Assembly (NCBI RefSeq): GCF_007655135.1
Contig: NC_045129.1
Coordinates: 36,953,122 to 37,017,121 of the forward strand
Length of the DNA: 64,000 nucleotides
Direction of reading: 5' to 3'
From: Punica granatum
Taxonomy: Eukaryota > Streptophyta > Magnoliopsida > Myrtales > Lythraceae
This document shows positions 35,663 to 48,000 of this stretch, piece after piece; the stretch's first letter is position 1, and the number at the start of each line of letters is the position of its first letter. The notes below the pieces were generated by a model. That model was not told the DNA's origin. It searched no databases and saw only the letters and a program-made list of their open reading frames with translations. Position numbers and translations under genes: made by a program.

Positions 35663-37257
35663 AGGAAGGAGAAGAGAAGGTGACAGGTGTCGGTTGCTAT
35701 ATTTCTCTCTCTTTTATCTTTTCAGCTCAAACGGGGATCGGATTCTCTCTCTCCTCTCCCTACGGGGCTTTCTTTCCTTTAATAGAGGCGCCATTGATGG
35801 AAAAAGCAAAGCTCTGCGTCGGGACAATGGTGAGAAAAAAGGATAATAAGTAATTGAAATAAAAATAAATCAATAAGTTTAAAATAGATGGATTGACTTT
35901 TTTTTCCTTCCTTTCCTGGAAATGTAACATGCAACATGTATGTATATACGCCCTCCTTGATCGGGAAAATTCGTCTCTCTAGATCGTCAAATTAGCATTG
36001 ATTACCAAGCTTTGACGAGAAAATTTTAAATGATCCTACTTCAAATAACGTAACGAGGAAGAACCAATAAGAATTCCTTAATGAAAAATAATTATGATAA
36101 TTATTGGAGTGATTAGTACCAAGTTCCTAGTTTCATACAATTTAATTGGTGCTTCCTCATACCACGTGACGTGGTAGGATCACCCAATAACTTCTCAGCT
36201 TTCACGTATTGATCTCACAATCCCAAAAAAAGCAACTATACAGGAGACGATCTCCCCTGAATTATATTGTTTTGAAACGCGTAATTTGACCATTTTCGAG
36301 TCTCTTATCTATCGCAACATGAAAGACTAATCTAGATCCTTGCGCTCGTATTAAGGTTAAGTTTGGACATTGATTACATCTTTCTAGTGAGGTAATTTTA
36401 GGTTTGTTAGTAGATTTATGATTGATGTCACTGTCGCCTACCGTAATCGCGTCACTTCGGCCAATTCGGTTTTATAGTAAGGTTTACATAGACGGAAAAT
36501 CTGCATGGATCTGCCTGCCATGTGCAATACCAACGGTTACTTCTTCTTTCTATTTTAGTGTACATGCTGATGAGTTGACCTCAATATTCAAAAATTAGTT
36601 AAACTTCCGGAATAGTCGTCCCATGGGTTTCTGACTTTTTATGCGATTTTGAGTGGTTCCATGCCACAAAAATCTTTTGACTTGCTATATACAGCATCGG
36701 CACTTCTCTGATTGGTCATTTTTTCCATTTTCTTCAATCAATAAGCTACCTGATTCCTTGGACCATCTCGAAACAATGTAGTCAGAAATGAGTGAGCAAG
36801 GAGTCGGATCGACCGGTCAGGCGGAAAATCCCACATGAGACTTTGAAGGGTGGAATAACAACTCCCTGGATGGACAAAGAGGCATGAACTGCATTCCCGA
36901 CCTTCATGCCGCTCACATATGCAGCAGCAGTAGTTGGCTGAACATCTCTCCCTAATACCCATGTCGGACAAGGCGTCCCATGACAGAATCAAAATTATGT
37001 TCTTACCTTTCTTGACCTCCTCGAGGATATGTAGTTGCACGTCCACCATGTCATATATTCACGCCATGGACTAAAGTTAGCTATTCATTTACTGCACCAG
37101 TTAAAAAAAAATTGAAGAGAACAGGAGGACGGACTGTGCGTGGATATATACCTATATAATGATTATAACTGTGGGTCGGCATGTGTATACTATACAACAT
37201 ATACAAATTCATGTTACCGTATAAGTTATCAATATTCCTCAACTCCCTTAAAGAGCT
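35663..37257. other. Intergenic region between ILK promoter and the DUF3110 gene
   Basis: The right-hand end of ILK (its promoter and leader) lies at the left, and the 3' end of the DUF3110 gene lies at the right. The middle is AT-rich. A minus-strand open frame at 36738-37049 is described separately. Confidence 0.5.
36738..37049 (-). other. Unrecognised Cys-rich open frame (103 codons)
   Basis: The frame from an ATG at 37049 encodes a central cysteine cluster, CSANYCCCICERHEGRECSS, followed by a short hydrophobic-basic tail. It has no signal peptide or domain I recognise. It may be a chance frame in the 3' region of the DUF3110 gene, a gene fragment or a small orphan gene. Confidence that it is expressed is low. 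Confidence 0.2.
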
Positions 37258-39678
37258 TCAATCTTCAAGCGACCGCTTCTTGGCTCTGAGGTTAAGCTCG
37301 AGGCTTTGAGGTAGAGGCGGTGTCCTACCCCTACGAAACAGAACCGCAAGAGCCCTCATCTTACTGCAAAGATCGAAGACCTGTAGAGCCAAATACTAGA
37401 GAGGTTAGCCACAGAATCTTCGGCAGTTATATTGAACTTTTGGAATTGCAAATCATCTTACTGATGAGGCTTCAATCTCTGCGACACCTTCACAGCCCTG
37501 ACCTCCTCCTTGCAGCAAGTCACAATATTTAGCGGCTTCGTTCTCATCTTCAAAAACCTTCCCCCCCAAAAAGTCAAAATATGAAAAGAAAATATAAGAA
37601 CCAAAGGACTACATAATTCACGACCCTGGAATTATTACAAGATGTCAAAGCATAAATTCTGCTGGCTGAATTAATGAATGGCACTGAAAAAGTTGTGGAC
37701 AAGCTAAGTCATTGTCGATCTCCAACATTCATAGACTGTTATAAGGGCAAAGTTAACTTTCACATTGAGATGACAAATAATGATGCAAATTTGCAGGGAA
37801 TATTTACACTCTCGAACACTTTAGAAGAATGACGTTTCCTTAGAAAATATAACTTATACAAGTCACGTCTTGATTCAACATTTTTCACTGATATGGAGGA
37901 AAAAGAGTTGTTCAAAGTTCTGTCAGTATCACAACGTCATATTTCTAGAAAAGAAAGAGTGAAGGATCAATTTCAAATTCATAATCATTAAGTTCCTCAC
38001 AAAAGTAGGACAGATAGTGTCCTGTAAAGATCATTTCCGCTTCAAATCAAGAAATAAATATATAGGAATAATATGAAAATTTAGTAGAAAAGTCTCAATA
38101 TTCCAGCATTTACAACCAAGCTGGAATCAAATCGTAGCTTTCGGCGCAACAATGTAAAAAAATTCCAGTAAATGGTGCAGATTCCAAGCCAGCTTTCACT
38201 TATGAAAGTGCATAGAGCATAATCTTCGGAGACTTATCGATGAACAGTAAACATAATCTATTTCAAAAGCTATCAAATGATAATAGTTACTTAAGGATGC
38301 CTTGTGTCAGCAGTGAGCTGCCCAAATGAGAGAGAGAGAATATGAGAGAGAGTATGAAAATCTTCCAGCATCGCACTCTGACTCGAAGTCTAAGCATTGC
38401 TGAAGAGGAAAAAGCAAAACTAAACAAATGATACAGAATTGTAAGTGACAAAGAGAAACTTACAAGAACCCCCTCCCTGATATCCTCAACAAGCATCTGG
38501 AATTTGGTCCCACTTCTCGACTGTTTATTCTGGTTTCCAGTACCAGAACTCCATTTCCTGGCTTTGGAGAACAGCATCCCAAGCTCTCTCTCCACTTCAC
38601 TGCAGAAAGCTAGTAAATGAGGAAAAGCAATAACCAAAAAAAAAAAAAAATACTTGTACAATAGAGTACAACAATACAATATTAAACCTCCGATTTCTTC
38701 GAGTTTTCATCGTGCACAGTTGGTTCTGCCCATGAGTCAACACGTATACTGGTTTCGAAGAATCTCGCCATGGATTGGCCTCCAATACTGGACCGAAACA
38801 GAGAAAAAGCAGAAAAAAGGTGAAAAACTTATGACAACGTAAGACAAGACAAGCTCGAACAACATTACGTGCGCACAACTGCACATATCCATGGATACAA
38901 CATATGCAACCGAACATTGCCTTCGAAAGTAGCACTTCGAAGGTAAAACTATTGCCCCCTGGAATATTAGGTAGCACCTGCAATGGCCCGAACAGAGAAA
39001 TCATTCTGCAAAGCATGGCTTCGTGCCTCAGCCAAATGAGAAATGCGAGCAACCACATACACTGACGAATCACTATCTAAATCAGAGGGAAATTGCAACT
39101 GCAGGCACAATCATCTTCTACAAAATCGAAGTCCCAAATGAACAGCCGAACAGCGGATGACAGTCACACGCCATCCAATACTCAAGTATATGAAGCATTA
39201 TATACAGCTAGCAAGGGGACAAATTAGAAGTGTCCGAAGGAGCTAACAGAATGGAATGCAAGTGTGAGAAGAAGCACATACCGTCGTAGCTGCTGCTGTC
39301 AAAGGACTGCTCGAGGTGCCTCCGCATGTCATAAGCACGGGAGGAAACTCTCTTCACGAACTCGTCGGAGGTCCCTGGGATGCTCCCGTCCAGGTGCAGC
39401 GCCCTCTCCACCTCCTCTTCCTCCTCCTCCTCCCTCCCGTCGTCTTCCTCGCCTCCGACACTTCTGCGGCTAGATTTACAGCAGACTTCCGGCAGCCTCT
39501 TCCTAGGAGAATCCGGAGCGAGCGGCACGCTGAAGAGAGAAGAGGCCAGCCGAGGGATGAAGCTGCTGTGCATGGCCGAAGTAGAGAGGGACACTCGAGG
39601 GCGAGGAAGATGGAGAGGAGGATTGCTCGGAGGAAGGACGATGGAGGAGGAGGAGGAGACTGGGGATAGAGACTCCAT
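37258..39678 (-). CDS. DUF3110 protein, predicted plastid-targeted, 5 exons
   Basis: The function of this plant/cyanobacterial family is not established. Exons: 39678-39282, 38787-38688, 38599-38464, 37557-37462, 37380-37258, giving 283 residues. The N terminus (MESLSPVSSSSSIVLPPSNP and on) is Ser-rich and poor in acidic residues, like a chloroplast transit peptide. An acidic stretch of about eight glutamates follows near residue 85. The DUF3110 core comprises LEANPWRDSSKPVYVLTH, the SEVERELGMLFSKARKW region and VLVFEDENEAAKYCDLLQGG. The C terminus is basic (NLRAKKRSLED). Intron 3 ends at an unusual GGGGGAAG acceptor. The start ATG is the first in frame and gives the transit peptide. Confidence 0.9.
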
Positions 39679-39979
39679 GGCCGGTGGGAGATCAGTAAGT
39701 GCGTGGATATCTCGGGCTCCTTCTGCACGCTGGGATTTGGCCGACGAGCTTATTGCCTCTTGTAGGGGAAGAATACAGGCGGAGGAGTTCTCTGCGTGAA
39801 AGGCTCGTCGTCGGGAAGGAGGAGGAGGAGGAGGAGAAGGAGTTGGCTTGGATCTGTCCGGCGGATTTTTTCCTCTGACAACCTCGGTGTGGGCCCGAGT
39901 TGTGAATCAATCCGACGGCTCAAAACAGGGCGCCTCGTCAATGGTTGGTCAGATCGGAGATCTCCGGCGGCCCACGTTT

Positions 39980-40165
39980 TTTTTTTTTTTTTCCAATTAC
40001 AATAGGAACACGATGACCTAATATAAGGATATAAAAAAATGAAAATGAAATCTAAATAAAAGAACACAGGTAATTCCATAGATGAGAATCGAATTTGAAA
40101 TTTCGAAATTGAAACTTCTAAATTACTAGATGAGAATATAGTCACTGCACTACATCCATTTCTCA
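39980..40165 (-). mobile_element. SINE insertion with perfect 12-bp target duplication
   Basis: On the minus strand the element begins TGAGAAATGGATGTAGTGCA, has tRNA-like box A and box B regions (TGTAGTGCAGTGAC and ATTCGATTCTCATC), contains ATTACCTGTGT and ends in a long A run (T run at 39980-39994). Both sides carry the identical 12-base sequence cggcccacgttt (39968-39979 and 40166-40177), the hallmark of L1-type insertion. SINEs have no genes and depend on LINE enzymes. Confidence 0.85.
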
Positions 40166-40520
40166 CGGCCCACGTTTGGTTGCATGTTAATATTTGCAAT
40201 GCATATAAATTTATTTTTCATTAAAAAATGAATTTAAAAATACTACAAAAGGCCCAATTCGCGGCCCTTAAGGCCCGTTTCTCCTACACGGGTTTCTCAG
40301 CCCAATGGTCTCCACACGCAAATACGAAGTTCGAAACCGATCAATTAGAGATTGATTCAAATAGTAAGAGAGTTCGATGATCTTATCAGGAAGGTCGGGG
40401 GAGTTTATGAGATGTGATTCCCAGTAGCGCAACGGGTGGCACATATGCCTTTCTTGTACAGGATCAAGATGGATACAGTTAGAAAGGATCGAGAGAGTCG
40501 AGTGGTACCTCAGATCGCTT

Positions 40521-40694
40521 CCTTTTTCTTTTCTTTTTTTTTCATTTTACAATGAGGTTTATGAAACTAATACAATAAAACAAAAATTCTAATAGTTAAT
40601 AAAGCACACAGGTAATCTCATTATGATGATCGAACCTATAACCTCTTAATTGGTTGACAGGCGATGACCTACGTCATTGCGTTACACCTCATCT
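40521..40694 (-). mobile_element. Second SINE of the same family
   Basis: Same orientation and structure as the SINE 400 bases to the left: tRNA-like promoter with box A near 40672-40687 and a good box B (GGTTCGATCAT, 40627-40637), the shared ATTACCTGTGT block, and an A-rich tail (T/C-rich at 40521-40546). The 5' end starts near GATGAGGTGTAACGC. A target duplication is only approximate, so the outer limits are uncertain. Confidence 0.75.
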
Positions 40695-41058
40695 CCCTTT
40701 TCAGTTATTATTAAGCCCAAAATGCAAAACTTAATTCGTGAATCGCAAATTTTGCGTGCTCTTTTCTGATAGTTCTTTGCCAAGAAGATAAAAGGCCGAA
40801 GGAGTCCCGAATAGTAATTTAGGAAACGACAGACAGCCAACAGAGAGATCGGCACGCACATACGAAAAGCACTCGCGTTATTTGTAATACAAAGATAATT
40901 GGGCATTGCATCAGTATTCAGTCCGCAGGTTCACTGCGAGTGGAGCCACATATATGAAGTCTTATGACACACAAGTCTTTCAAGTAATCTTTATGTACAA
41001 TACAATATCGGAAAAGCATGGACTAGAATTCTCCAAGTATTCCACTTACAAGGTATGG

Positions 41059-43180
41059 TTAATGAGAGAGCTTGAAGTAGAGAATGAGGACAATAGCGAG
41101 AATGAGAGCTCCAATTATCAACCCGATGATCCACTTGTTCCTCGTCATCCTCCTTGACATGGCAGTCAATACCCTTTTACTCTTATCTATCGCATCGTCC
41201 ACCCAATGCAGCTGTCAGAACATTAGAGGAACAGACATGACGAAACTCATGAGTCGAAAATAGAACTAATGCCTAAACTGGTCCGAATAATAAAGCACAT
41301 GTTTTTGCACAGATTATTGAAAAAGACTTACCTTTTCATGGGCATGAAGGAGAGTCTGGCGCTGCTGATGAAGATCCTGGAGGATTGACGCCCCGATTTC
41401 CTCCGTCTCGAGTATGGTTCTTCTGCTCTCTTTAATTCTGTCACTGGAATCATTCAATCTCTCGGTTGAAAAAGCAAGCCTTTCTCTTTGATTTGCAGAA
41501 GCCTGCAGTACATAAACATATCGGAGGGTAATAGAACCAACGTAAAAAAGACATCACAGGGCTACCTATACCAGGAAAGTCTGCACCCAAACAAAGGGAT
41601 AGTGATTAAGGCTACGTATTGTATTCAGCCAACCTGATGTTGCCACTGCATTCTAATGTTTAGGTTTATATCAGATGCCCCAACAGAGGCGGTACGAGGT
41701 GTTAAGTTTTAGAGGAGTGAATCAACTAACAGTTCAACTCATGTAACACAATGAACTACTACATCAAACCTCCAACCTCTCAAGAGTGGAACCAATCTCA
41801 ATAGGACCACCATTTAACAACTGAAGAGTAGGTGCATTAATCAAGCCAGGTTTGAAATGAAAAGATAAAATTGATAAGAACTTCAGTTTTCAGGAGACAC
41901 AGCCATGAGGTTATTGGAGAATCATAGAACTTAAACTATCAGAAGCTCACGACATACCATATGAGGATCTACCATTCCCGACTCCAACAGCTCTTCGCGT
42001 GAAGCCAGGTTAGCATCAGGTGAAGAAACCCTTTTGAATTCCTTCTTCAAATTATTCAGATCGGATTTGTATTCTCTAAGCTTAGCAAGAAGCATTGCTT
42101 TGACGCTTGGCTGCAAACTTCTAGCCTCAAGATCCATTTTTCGTATCTGGGAGACATAAGGTGACCTATATTAGTTCAATAAAGAATTGCATTACAGCAT
42201 GGAGCAAGAGCACCTCGAACTAAAACCAAAATCATATAAAGTATTACCAAAACATCAGCTTCATCAAGTGCTGCTTTGATCTCAGAGATCTGTTCAGTCT
42301 TTTTGTCTGCAATTCATATTGGCAACGCAGAGCATATTCACATCAGGTAGGGTCCAAGAAGTTCCAACTACTTTGAAAAACAAGAAAGTAGAAAGCCTAA
42401 ACCCATTGTGCAACAGCTAATGCTTCAAAGCGTTGCAGCCTCATGAACCGGAGATAATCTATGTTTCATTGAAAAGGCGAGGAAATGGATGCTCCTCGAA
42501 CGTGCCTCAATTTCTATCAAAACGGTCATAAAACTGAATGCCTTTACTAAAATCAACCACGTAAAATGCTGTAAAAGCCAGATAAGTTATTAATCTGAAG
42601 GTAAGTCTTGGAAGCTACTCTCGAAGAGTTCATATTTCATCGTAAGCTTACTCAAAAAGTTGATCATCTCAGTTTTTCTTCATCACAAAGTGCAAATTAT
42701 CGACTCACACTCTGCCATAATGCAGCAGGCGATACTTCCCAACTCGTGTTCAAGGTGGTGACAGAGCAAACATCGAAAGTCTCCATAGTCCAGCGAACAT
42801 CAGTGCAGTGACTTTAGAGATTATTATAGGAAATTCCTCGTGCAATCACGATTCCAGTTAAGACCACATCGTACAGAAATCAGACATTGTTTGTTTGACT
42901 TCCATCTACTATAACATGATCCAATCAAGCATATGTGAGCTATCAAACTAGAATTCGTCGATCATCCCAAGCTCGCATATAACCAATTTCTTCGAGCAAA
43001 GAAGCTGTAAGGACGAATAAGCAGCAGGAAACTGGAAAAGAGAAGGTGGATGAAAGGAGAGGGGGGGGGGGGGATCGAAAAACCTCCGTCAGCAAGGAGA
43101 GAAGCAGAGTTGCATTTTCTGGTGAGATTGGCGGAGAGCTCGCAGTAACGGCGCTCGTACCCATCGAACACCTCACTCAT
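41059..43180 (-). CDS. VTI11: Vesicle v-SNARE of the VTI1 family (Qb-SNARE), 5 exons
   Basis: VTI1 proteins act in fusion at the trans-Golgi network, prevacuole and vacuole. In plants VTI11 supports vacuolar transport and shoot gravitropism. Exons: 43180-43084, 42306-42248, 42146-41958, 41502-41332, 41211-41059, giving 222 residues, the family length. The N-terminal Habc helices begin MSEVFDGYERRYCELSANLT and run to LREYKSDLNNLKKEFKR. The Qb SNARE motif is in the fourth and fifth exons (ETEEIGASILQDLHQQRQTL, zero-layer Gln included). A single C-terminal membrane anchor (NKWIIGLIIGALILAIVLIL) ends at KLSH. The VTI11 versus VTI12/13 assignment is tentative. Confidence 0.94.
43061..43073 (+). 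repeat. G homopolymer run in VTI1 intron 1
   Basis: Thirteen consecutive G on the plus strand just inside intron 1, about ten bases from the 5' splice site of VTI1. Such a run is prone to length variation and sequencing error. Confidence 0.9.
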
Positions 43181-43521
43181 CTTTCTCCCGCTGGATCAAT
43201 TCGCCCTCGATCAGAATTCTCGGACTCGATCTCGGAACCCTAGTAATTCACAGCCAGCCAAGCAGTTGGTGTCCTTGTTGGTTGAGGTGGAAGGGAGAGA
43301 GAGAGAGAGAGAGAGAGAGAGGTCTCCTGCAACTGCAAGGAATCTGCGATGGCGAAGAGAGACGACTGCTGGTGACTTGAAACCGGTTGAACCGGTAATT
43401 GGATTGAGAGTTTTCACTTTTCAGGCCTGTTTGGATTTTGTGGAGGATCTATGTTGGGGTGGCTAATCGATCTGGCTCAGTGGCCGGTACCCGGTTTCCG
43501 AATCTTTCAGTAATTATTGGT

Positions 43522-43766
43522 GTGTTTGGTTTTGGAGTTAAGTAAAGTTGAGTTTTGATTTTAATTGGGTTGTAATGATTGTATTGTTGAATTATGAGAA
43601 AAAAGTGTAAAAAAGTAATGAATAGTTGAGAGAATTTGGTATTAAAAATTGAATTGAATGGTTAAAAAAATTGAAGAAGAATGAAAAAGTAATAATTATA
43701 TTGTTGATTTTTATTGTGTAGTGAGTAGAGTTAAAATTTTAAAAATCGACCGTAAAACTAAACAAG
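43522..43766. repeat. MITE-like repeat, relative of the one in ILK intron 2
   Basis: Shares with 34328-34634, in the same orientation, the ordered motifs tgagttttgattttaattgg, tgtaatgattgtattgttga and aagtaatgaatagttgagag. It is about 60 bases shorter, lacking an internal repeat of the agtaatgatt block. It begins GTGTTTGG and ends AAACTAAACAA. Confidence 0.65.
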
Positions 43767-44190
43767 TCAATTATTTACTCTGACTAAATACTAGTAATTT
43801 TCAGTTTAATATCAACAAGGAGTCGGAATCTTGAAAAGAACAATCGGTTTTTTTTCTTTTTTTTCTTTTTTTCGGTCACGAAGAAAAGAAAAATTGGTTG
43901 TAGCTGTTCTATTTTCAATGGAGAAGACACATTTGGTCTAACATTTATTTTTTCAAATTGCCCATATTGCATATAATTCCATTAATAATAGCCATAAAAT
44001 TGAGGTTAAAATGACAAATTTCATGAGCATAACTACCCACTAACTCCTAACCCACTCTCTCGTCCCCCATTTTTTCTCTAAACTCTCCCCTTCCGCTTAA
44101 AACGTCTCCTCGCATCTAAACTAATGGAAGCCTTTTTTGTTCCTTTTTTTTTTTTTCCTTCTTCCATACTTTTCTTGACTACTGTAAATA

Positions 44191-44352
44191 TATAACGAAA
44201 AAAATGCTGAAAAAATATAATAATTTGATACTTATTTAATTTTAAGTTTTCATATACGATTTCTACGCATATATAACGAAAAAAATGCTGAAAAAATATA
44301 ATAGTTTGATACTTATTTAATTTTAAGTTTTCATATACGATTTCTACGCATA
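44191..44352. repeat. 81-base tandem duplication
   Basis: The block starting tataacgaaaaaaatgctga at 44191 recurs at 44272 and both copies end in tttctacgcat. They differ by about one base (aataatttg versus aatagtttg), so the duplication is recent. Confidence 0.92.
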
Positions 44353-45053
44353 ACGTGAGTTGCCCCTAGTAGGAAATGAAATGCTTACCATCACAGAGAG
44401 GGACGGGTTTTTTGGGTGCGGTTGGGGACCACCAAATCCGCTGGAGCCGAGGAGGGGGTGGCGGGGGCCACCCCGAACTATCCTGGTCGGGTCTATGGCC
44501 TTGGCAGCAATAATGAAGCTAACAACAGTTCGATCCACGCCGTGAAATGCAGTAACAAAAATAGATGTGAATCATAATGGAAACGAACGAAATTGAACTA
44601 AAAAATTCTCAATCACGCTGAAGATATCATAGCCCCTGCTCGGTTTCAAGAATCGATTCGACATTGTAGAATGGATCCCCGTTCCAGCAGAGTCAATAAA
44701 AGGGTTATAGAGAGACATAAGCTTTACACATATTTCAGGACTGAAAATGAAAGCCCTTTCCTTCCCACTAGATTCTCGATACAATAGAAATAGATGGGCG
44801 ATTGAACCACCCCTTCGCAGAACTATGTTACTCACAAAACTAACGGCACTACTTCATGTGGAGCTACTGTATGGCAAAAGTTTATGGAGAAAATCAGTGA
44901 GAAAAACCGAACCGAACAGGCTTCTCTTCAAAAATGACTGCTAGGCAGATATCCAAGAATCAGAACGAATAATCTCAGGTTTCTTTTTAAGGACCTGCTC
45001 CCAATATAGCACCTCCACCTTCCAACCAACGAGACAGATCGCGAAAGTACCTT

Positions 45054-48000
45054 CTAACCCGCTGTGCCTGCAACTTTAGCAACTACTGCTTCGCTCGGAA
45101 TGGAAGTGCCGGTCTTCTCATCTGCCTGCTTCAACTGCTCTTGCTCCTGATCAGGGAACACCTCGGACTGCAGAGATGGGGCGATGTTGTTCACGTGGAG
45201 CCACGTCAGCTCCCAGAGACTGTCTCCCCCGAGGGCACTTCTCTGCATGAGGACTCCCTTCGTCTTCATCACAAGCAGGGTGTTCTTTAGTAGCTCTGGC
45301 ACGAGCTCCTGAAGTTTCTCACTCTTCTTCCCTCGAACCTTCACCTTCGTGTACTTCTCCATTCGGCTCAGAACCCCCAACCAGAGCTTGCAGAAGTTCG
45401 TGAGCTGCGAGAGTTCATGAAGCAGTTGCAGGAACACTTTAGAGAGAAGCTTCATTGCAAGGATGAGTGTGCTCTCCATGTTTCTGTAGTCCTTCTGCGA
45501 CTGCCCCTGGGAGATCTCGAGCAAGTCATCGAGCATTGTGAAGATGACCGGATCGAAGCACTGCAAACATAGACTGTGGGACTGCTGGATCTCATCTACT
45601 CCTGTCAAGCACCTCTGCAATGATAAGAGAGCATGATTTCGAACTTCTTCTCTCTGGTCCAAGCAGACTTTTCTCAGTCCCTGCACGAGCTTTAGCCACA
45701 TTTCCCCAATATCCAGAGACATCTTTGCCACATCTTCCTCTGCCATTGCTTCCTTGGCTTCGCGGGCCCAGCGAGCCAAGCAGTCAACTGAACCTGCCAT
45801 GAGATCAAGGGACTGCACTGATCGTTCCGCCTGGCCTACACGAGACTCAGCAAACTGCCTTGATGCTTCCGCACACAGGACATAGTTTGCAGGCAGCAAG
45901 TGGGCCCCATCAGACATGATGAATAGTAGTGCATCAAACCCTGCTTCTGAAGCTTCAGGGTGGCGAGCAGTGATAGAAAGAAGGGAAGTGATTGTTCTCC
46001 ACCCCATCTGTGACCTGATATGGGCTGCATTGGCCTTCACAAGGCGGCTCACTTCCTGAGTGATCTGCTCGCAGTAGGCATCAGCCACACGAGCATCAAG
46101 CTTCAAGACCAGCTGCATAGATCTCAAGAGTTCATCGGCAAGGTTCTCCTTATATGGAAGCAGCCTTTGACAGATTCTTAGGAGTCCAAACACTGCCTTC
46201 TCTACCAATGCACAGGGCATGACCGTGGACTGAACGATATTAGCAATGTGCTCATAAACTCCCTGCCAAAGGAGCACGATTCTGTCCCTATTGTTAAGGG
46301 TGATTGCAATTAACAACTCAAGGCAGAAGACTGCAGTGTCTTCGTCCTCAGGTGAGCTGCTTCCTTTCTGGGGTCTCCCTCCAGCCCAAATAAGTGCTCG
46401 TGCCAGCTGTAACAGAGACTCGGCCTGCAGGAACTTACTCTCCGTGAAGATGCTGTCAATGTGGCACTTTTGGATCGTCTGTAGGGTCCGCTGGTGAGCA
46501 GCAAGCTGCTGTTCAGTGGGCTGTGATCTCGGCTCCTCTGTGTCAAGAGATAAGAGCTGACTGAACCGGCCCATCAACCCCGAGGACCTCCTAGGTGTTC
46601 CCATGGAGGGCATATGAGCAGCAGATGAAGGATTTGCAATGGGCTTCCCATGGCCTGGGTCAGCAGGTGAAAGCTCAGATTCATCAGCTGCATCACTTGC
46701 CACACGAGCTGGAAGAAGACCGAGCTTGTGCAATCTCAATATGCAATCCAGAATGTTCCTCCAACCCGTCCGTATGTAATCACCATATCTATTTGCAATG
46801 GTGAAAACCGTTACAGTAGCCATTCTTGCCTTTGAGTCATCGCCAAATGCTAGTACTGGTTCCTCAACAGATGATGGGTTCAAGAGAGTAGTGAACTTGC
46901 AGAGAGAAACGACCAGATCATCGAGCACATCTTCAAGGTGATGGCACGCCGAGATCTTTGCAACAGCTAAGAACCCGTCGATACATGTCTGATAAACATC
47001 TTCATGTTCTGCGTGATCGAAGACCACAGAGATCGCAGCAATGGTAGGACCAGACATTATAGCAAACATGTCGTGGTCGAGGTAGGCCCTCGAATCAGAT
47101 ACGATGAATGGAGCAGTTTTCTTCGATTTGTGCATCAGATCAATCCATCGGCTGGGTGTCATCTCAGGAAAACCAGCACCTTGCTCTGGGGTCGTGCGGA
47201 TTTCATTCTTACAGATGGAGTGGTATAGCTCTGAGAGGAACTCACGAGGCAAGTCATTGCCTCCATTGATATGTCTATTGTTTCGGATGAAATCCTCTTC
47301 GGTCATCTTCTTTTTTACCTGAACATTGTGCTGATCTGTGTTCAGCATTATAAGTGAGTAGGATAACAGCAAAGCAGCGTCTTTGTTGGCCAATATCTGC
47401 GGTGACTGCTCGTAGTATCTCTCTGAGAAAGCCTCTAGCACTCTTTGTATTTTCTGCGACTCCCCAGGCAGCCGAAAAGTTTCCAGAAATAGGCGAAGTG
47501 CAGTATCCAGATTCATGTCTTGAAAATCAAAGGTCCCAGCAAATTCATGAAGAACCTGAACACAAAATTCATCATGATTTCCCAGGAAATCCCCCACAAG
47601 ATTCTTGTCCAACCCTGCTGTATACCTAAAAAAGCAGGCAACACTTTGAGGGTCAAGTTTGTCGGGCAAAAGGTGTGTTCCTTGAAGAAATTCCAGCCCT
47701 TTCTTGGGATCGCGATTGAAGTGATCAGCTCCAATCATCAACCTCCTTTTAATATACTTCCTCCGACGGACAAAGGGTACCCAATGATTAGGGTCACCGT
47801 AATTATCGCACTTGACCATCCAAAAAGGGGTGTACTCATCAAGTTTAACGGGAGCTTGCTCTGAACTTCCAGATCCATTGCCTATCCTTTCAGCCATTCC
47901 CTGAATAACAGCAATTAAACCATCCAAAGCAAGAATGTGCATTGAAGACAGAGGACAGTTCACCGGAAAAGCACTTTTTGATAACAAATTAGCAAGATCC

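Larger units (their letters stand above)
39679..41058. other. Intergenic region upstream of the DUF3110 gene with two SINEs
   Basis: Holds the DUF3110 promoter (left end, including a GGA-repeat patch near 39815-39840) and the 3' region of VTI1 (right end). Two SINE insertions are listed separately. No other gene is supported. Confidence 0.6.
43181..45053. other. Intergenic region upstream of VTI1 and downstream of GNOM
   Basis: Contains the VTI1 promoter and leader, with a GA run at 43295-43321, a MITE-like repeat, an 81-base tandem duplication and the GNOM 3' region. No gene was found in the remainder. Confidence 0.6.

Noticed and set aside
39264..39799. Long plus-strand frames opposite the DUF3110 first exon
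   Set aside because: GC-rich antisense frames; the minus-strand frame has the transit peptide and joins conserved exons.
40430..40450. Possible tRNA-like A box (tagcgcaacggg)
   Set aside because: No matching B box or cloverleaf follows, so no tRNA or SINE is called there.
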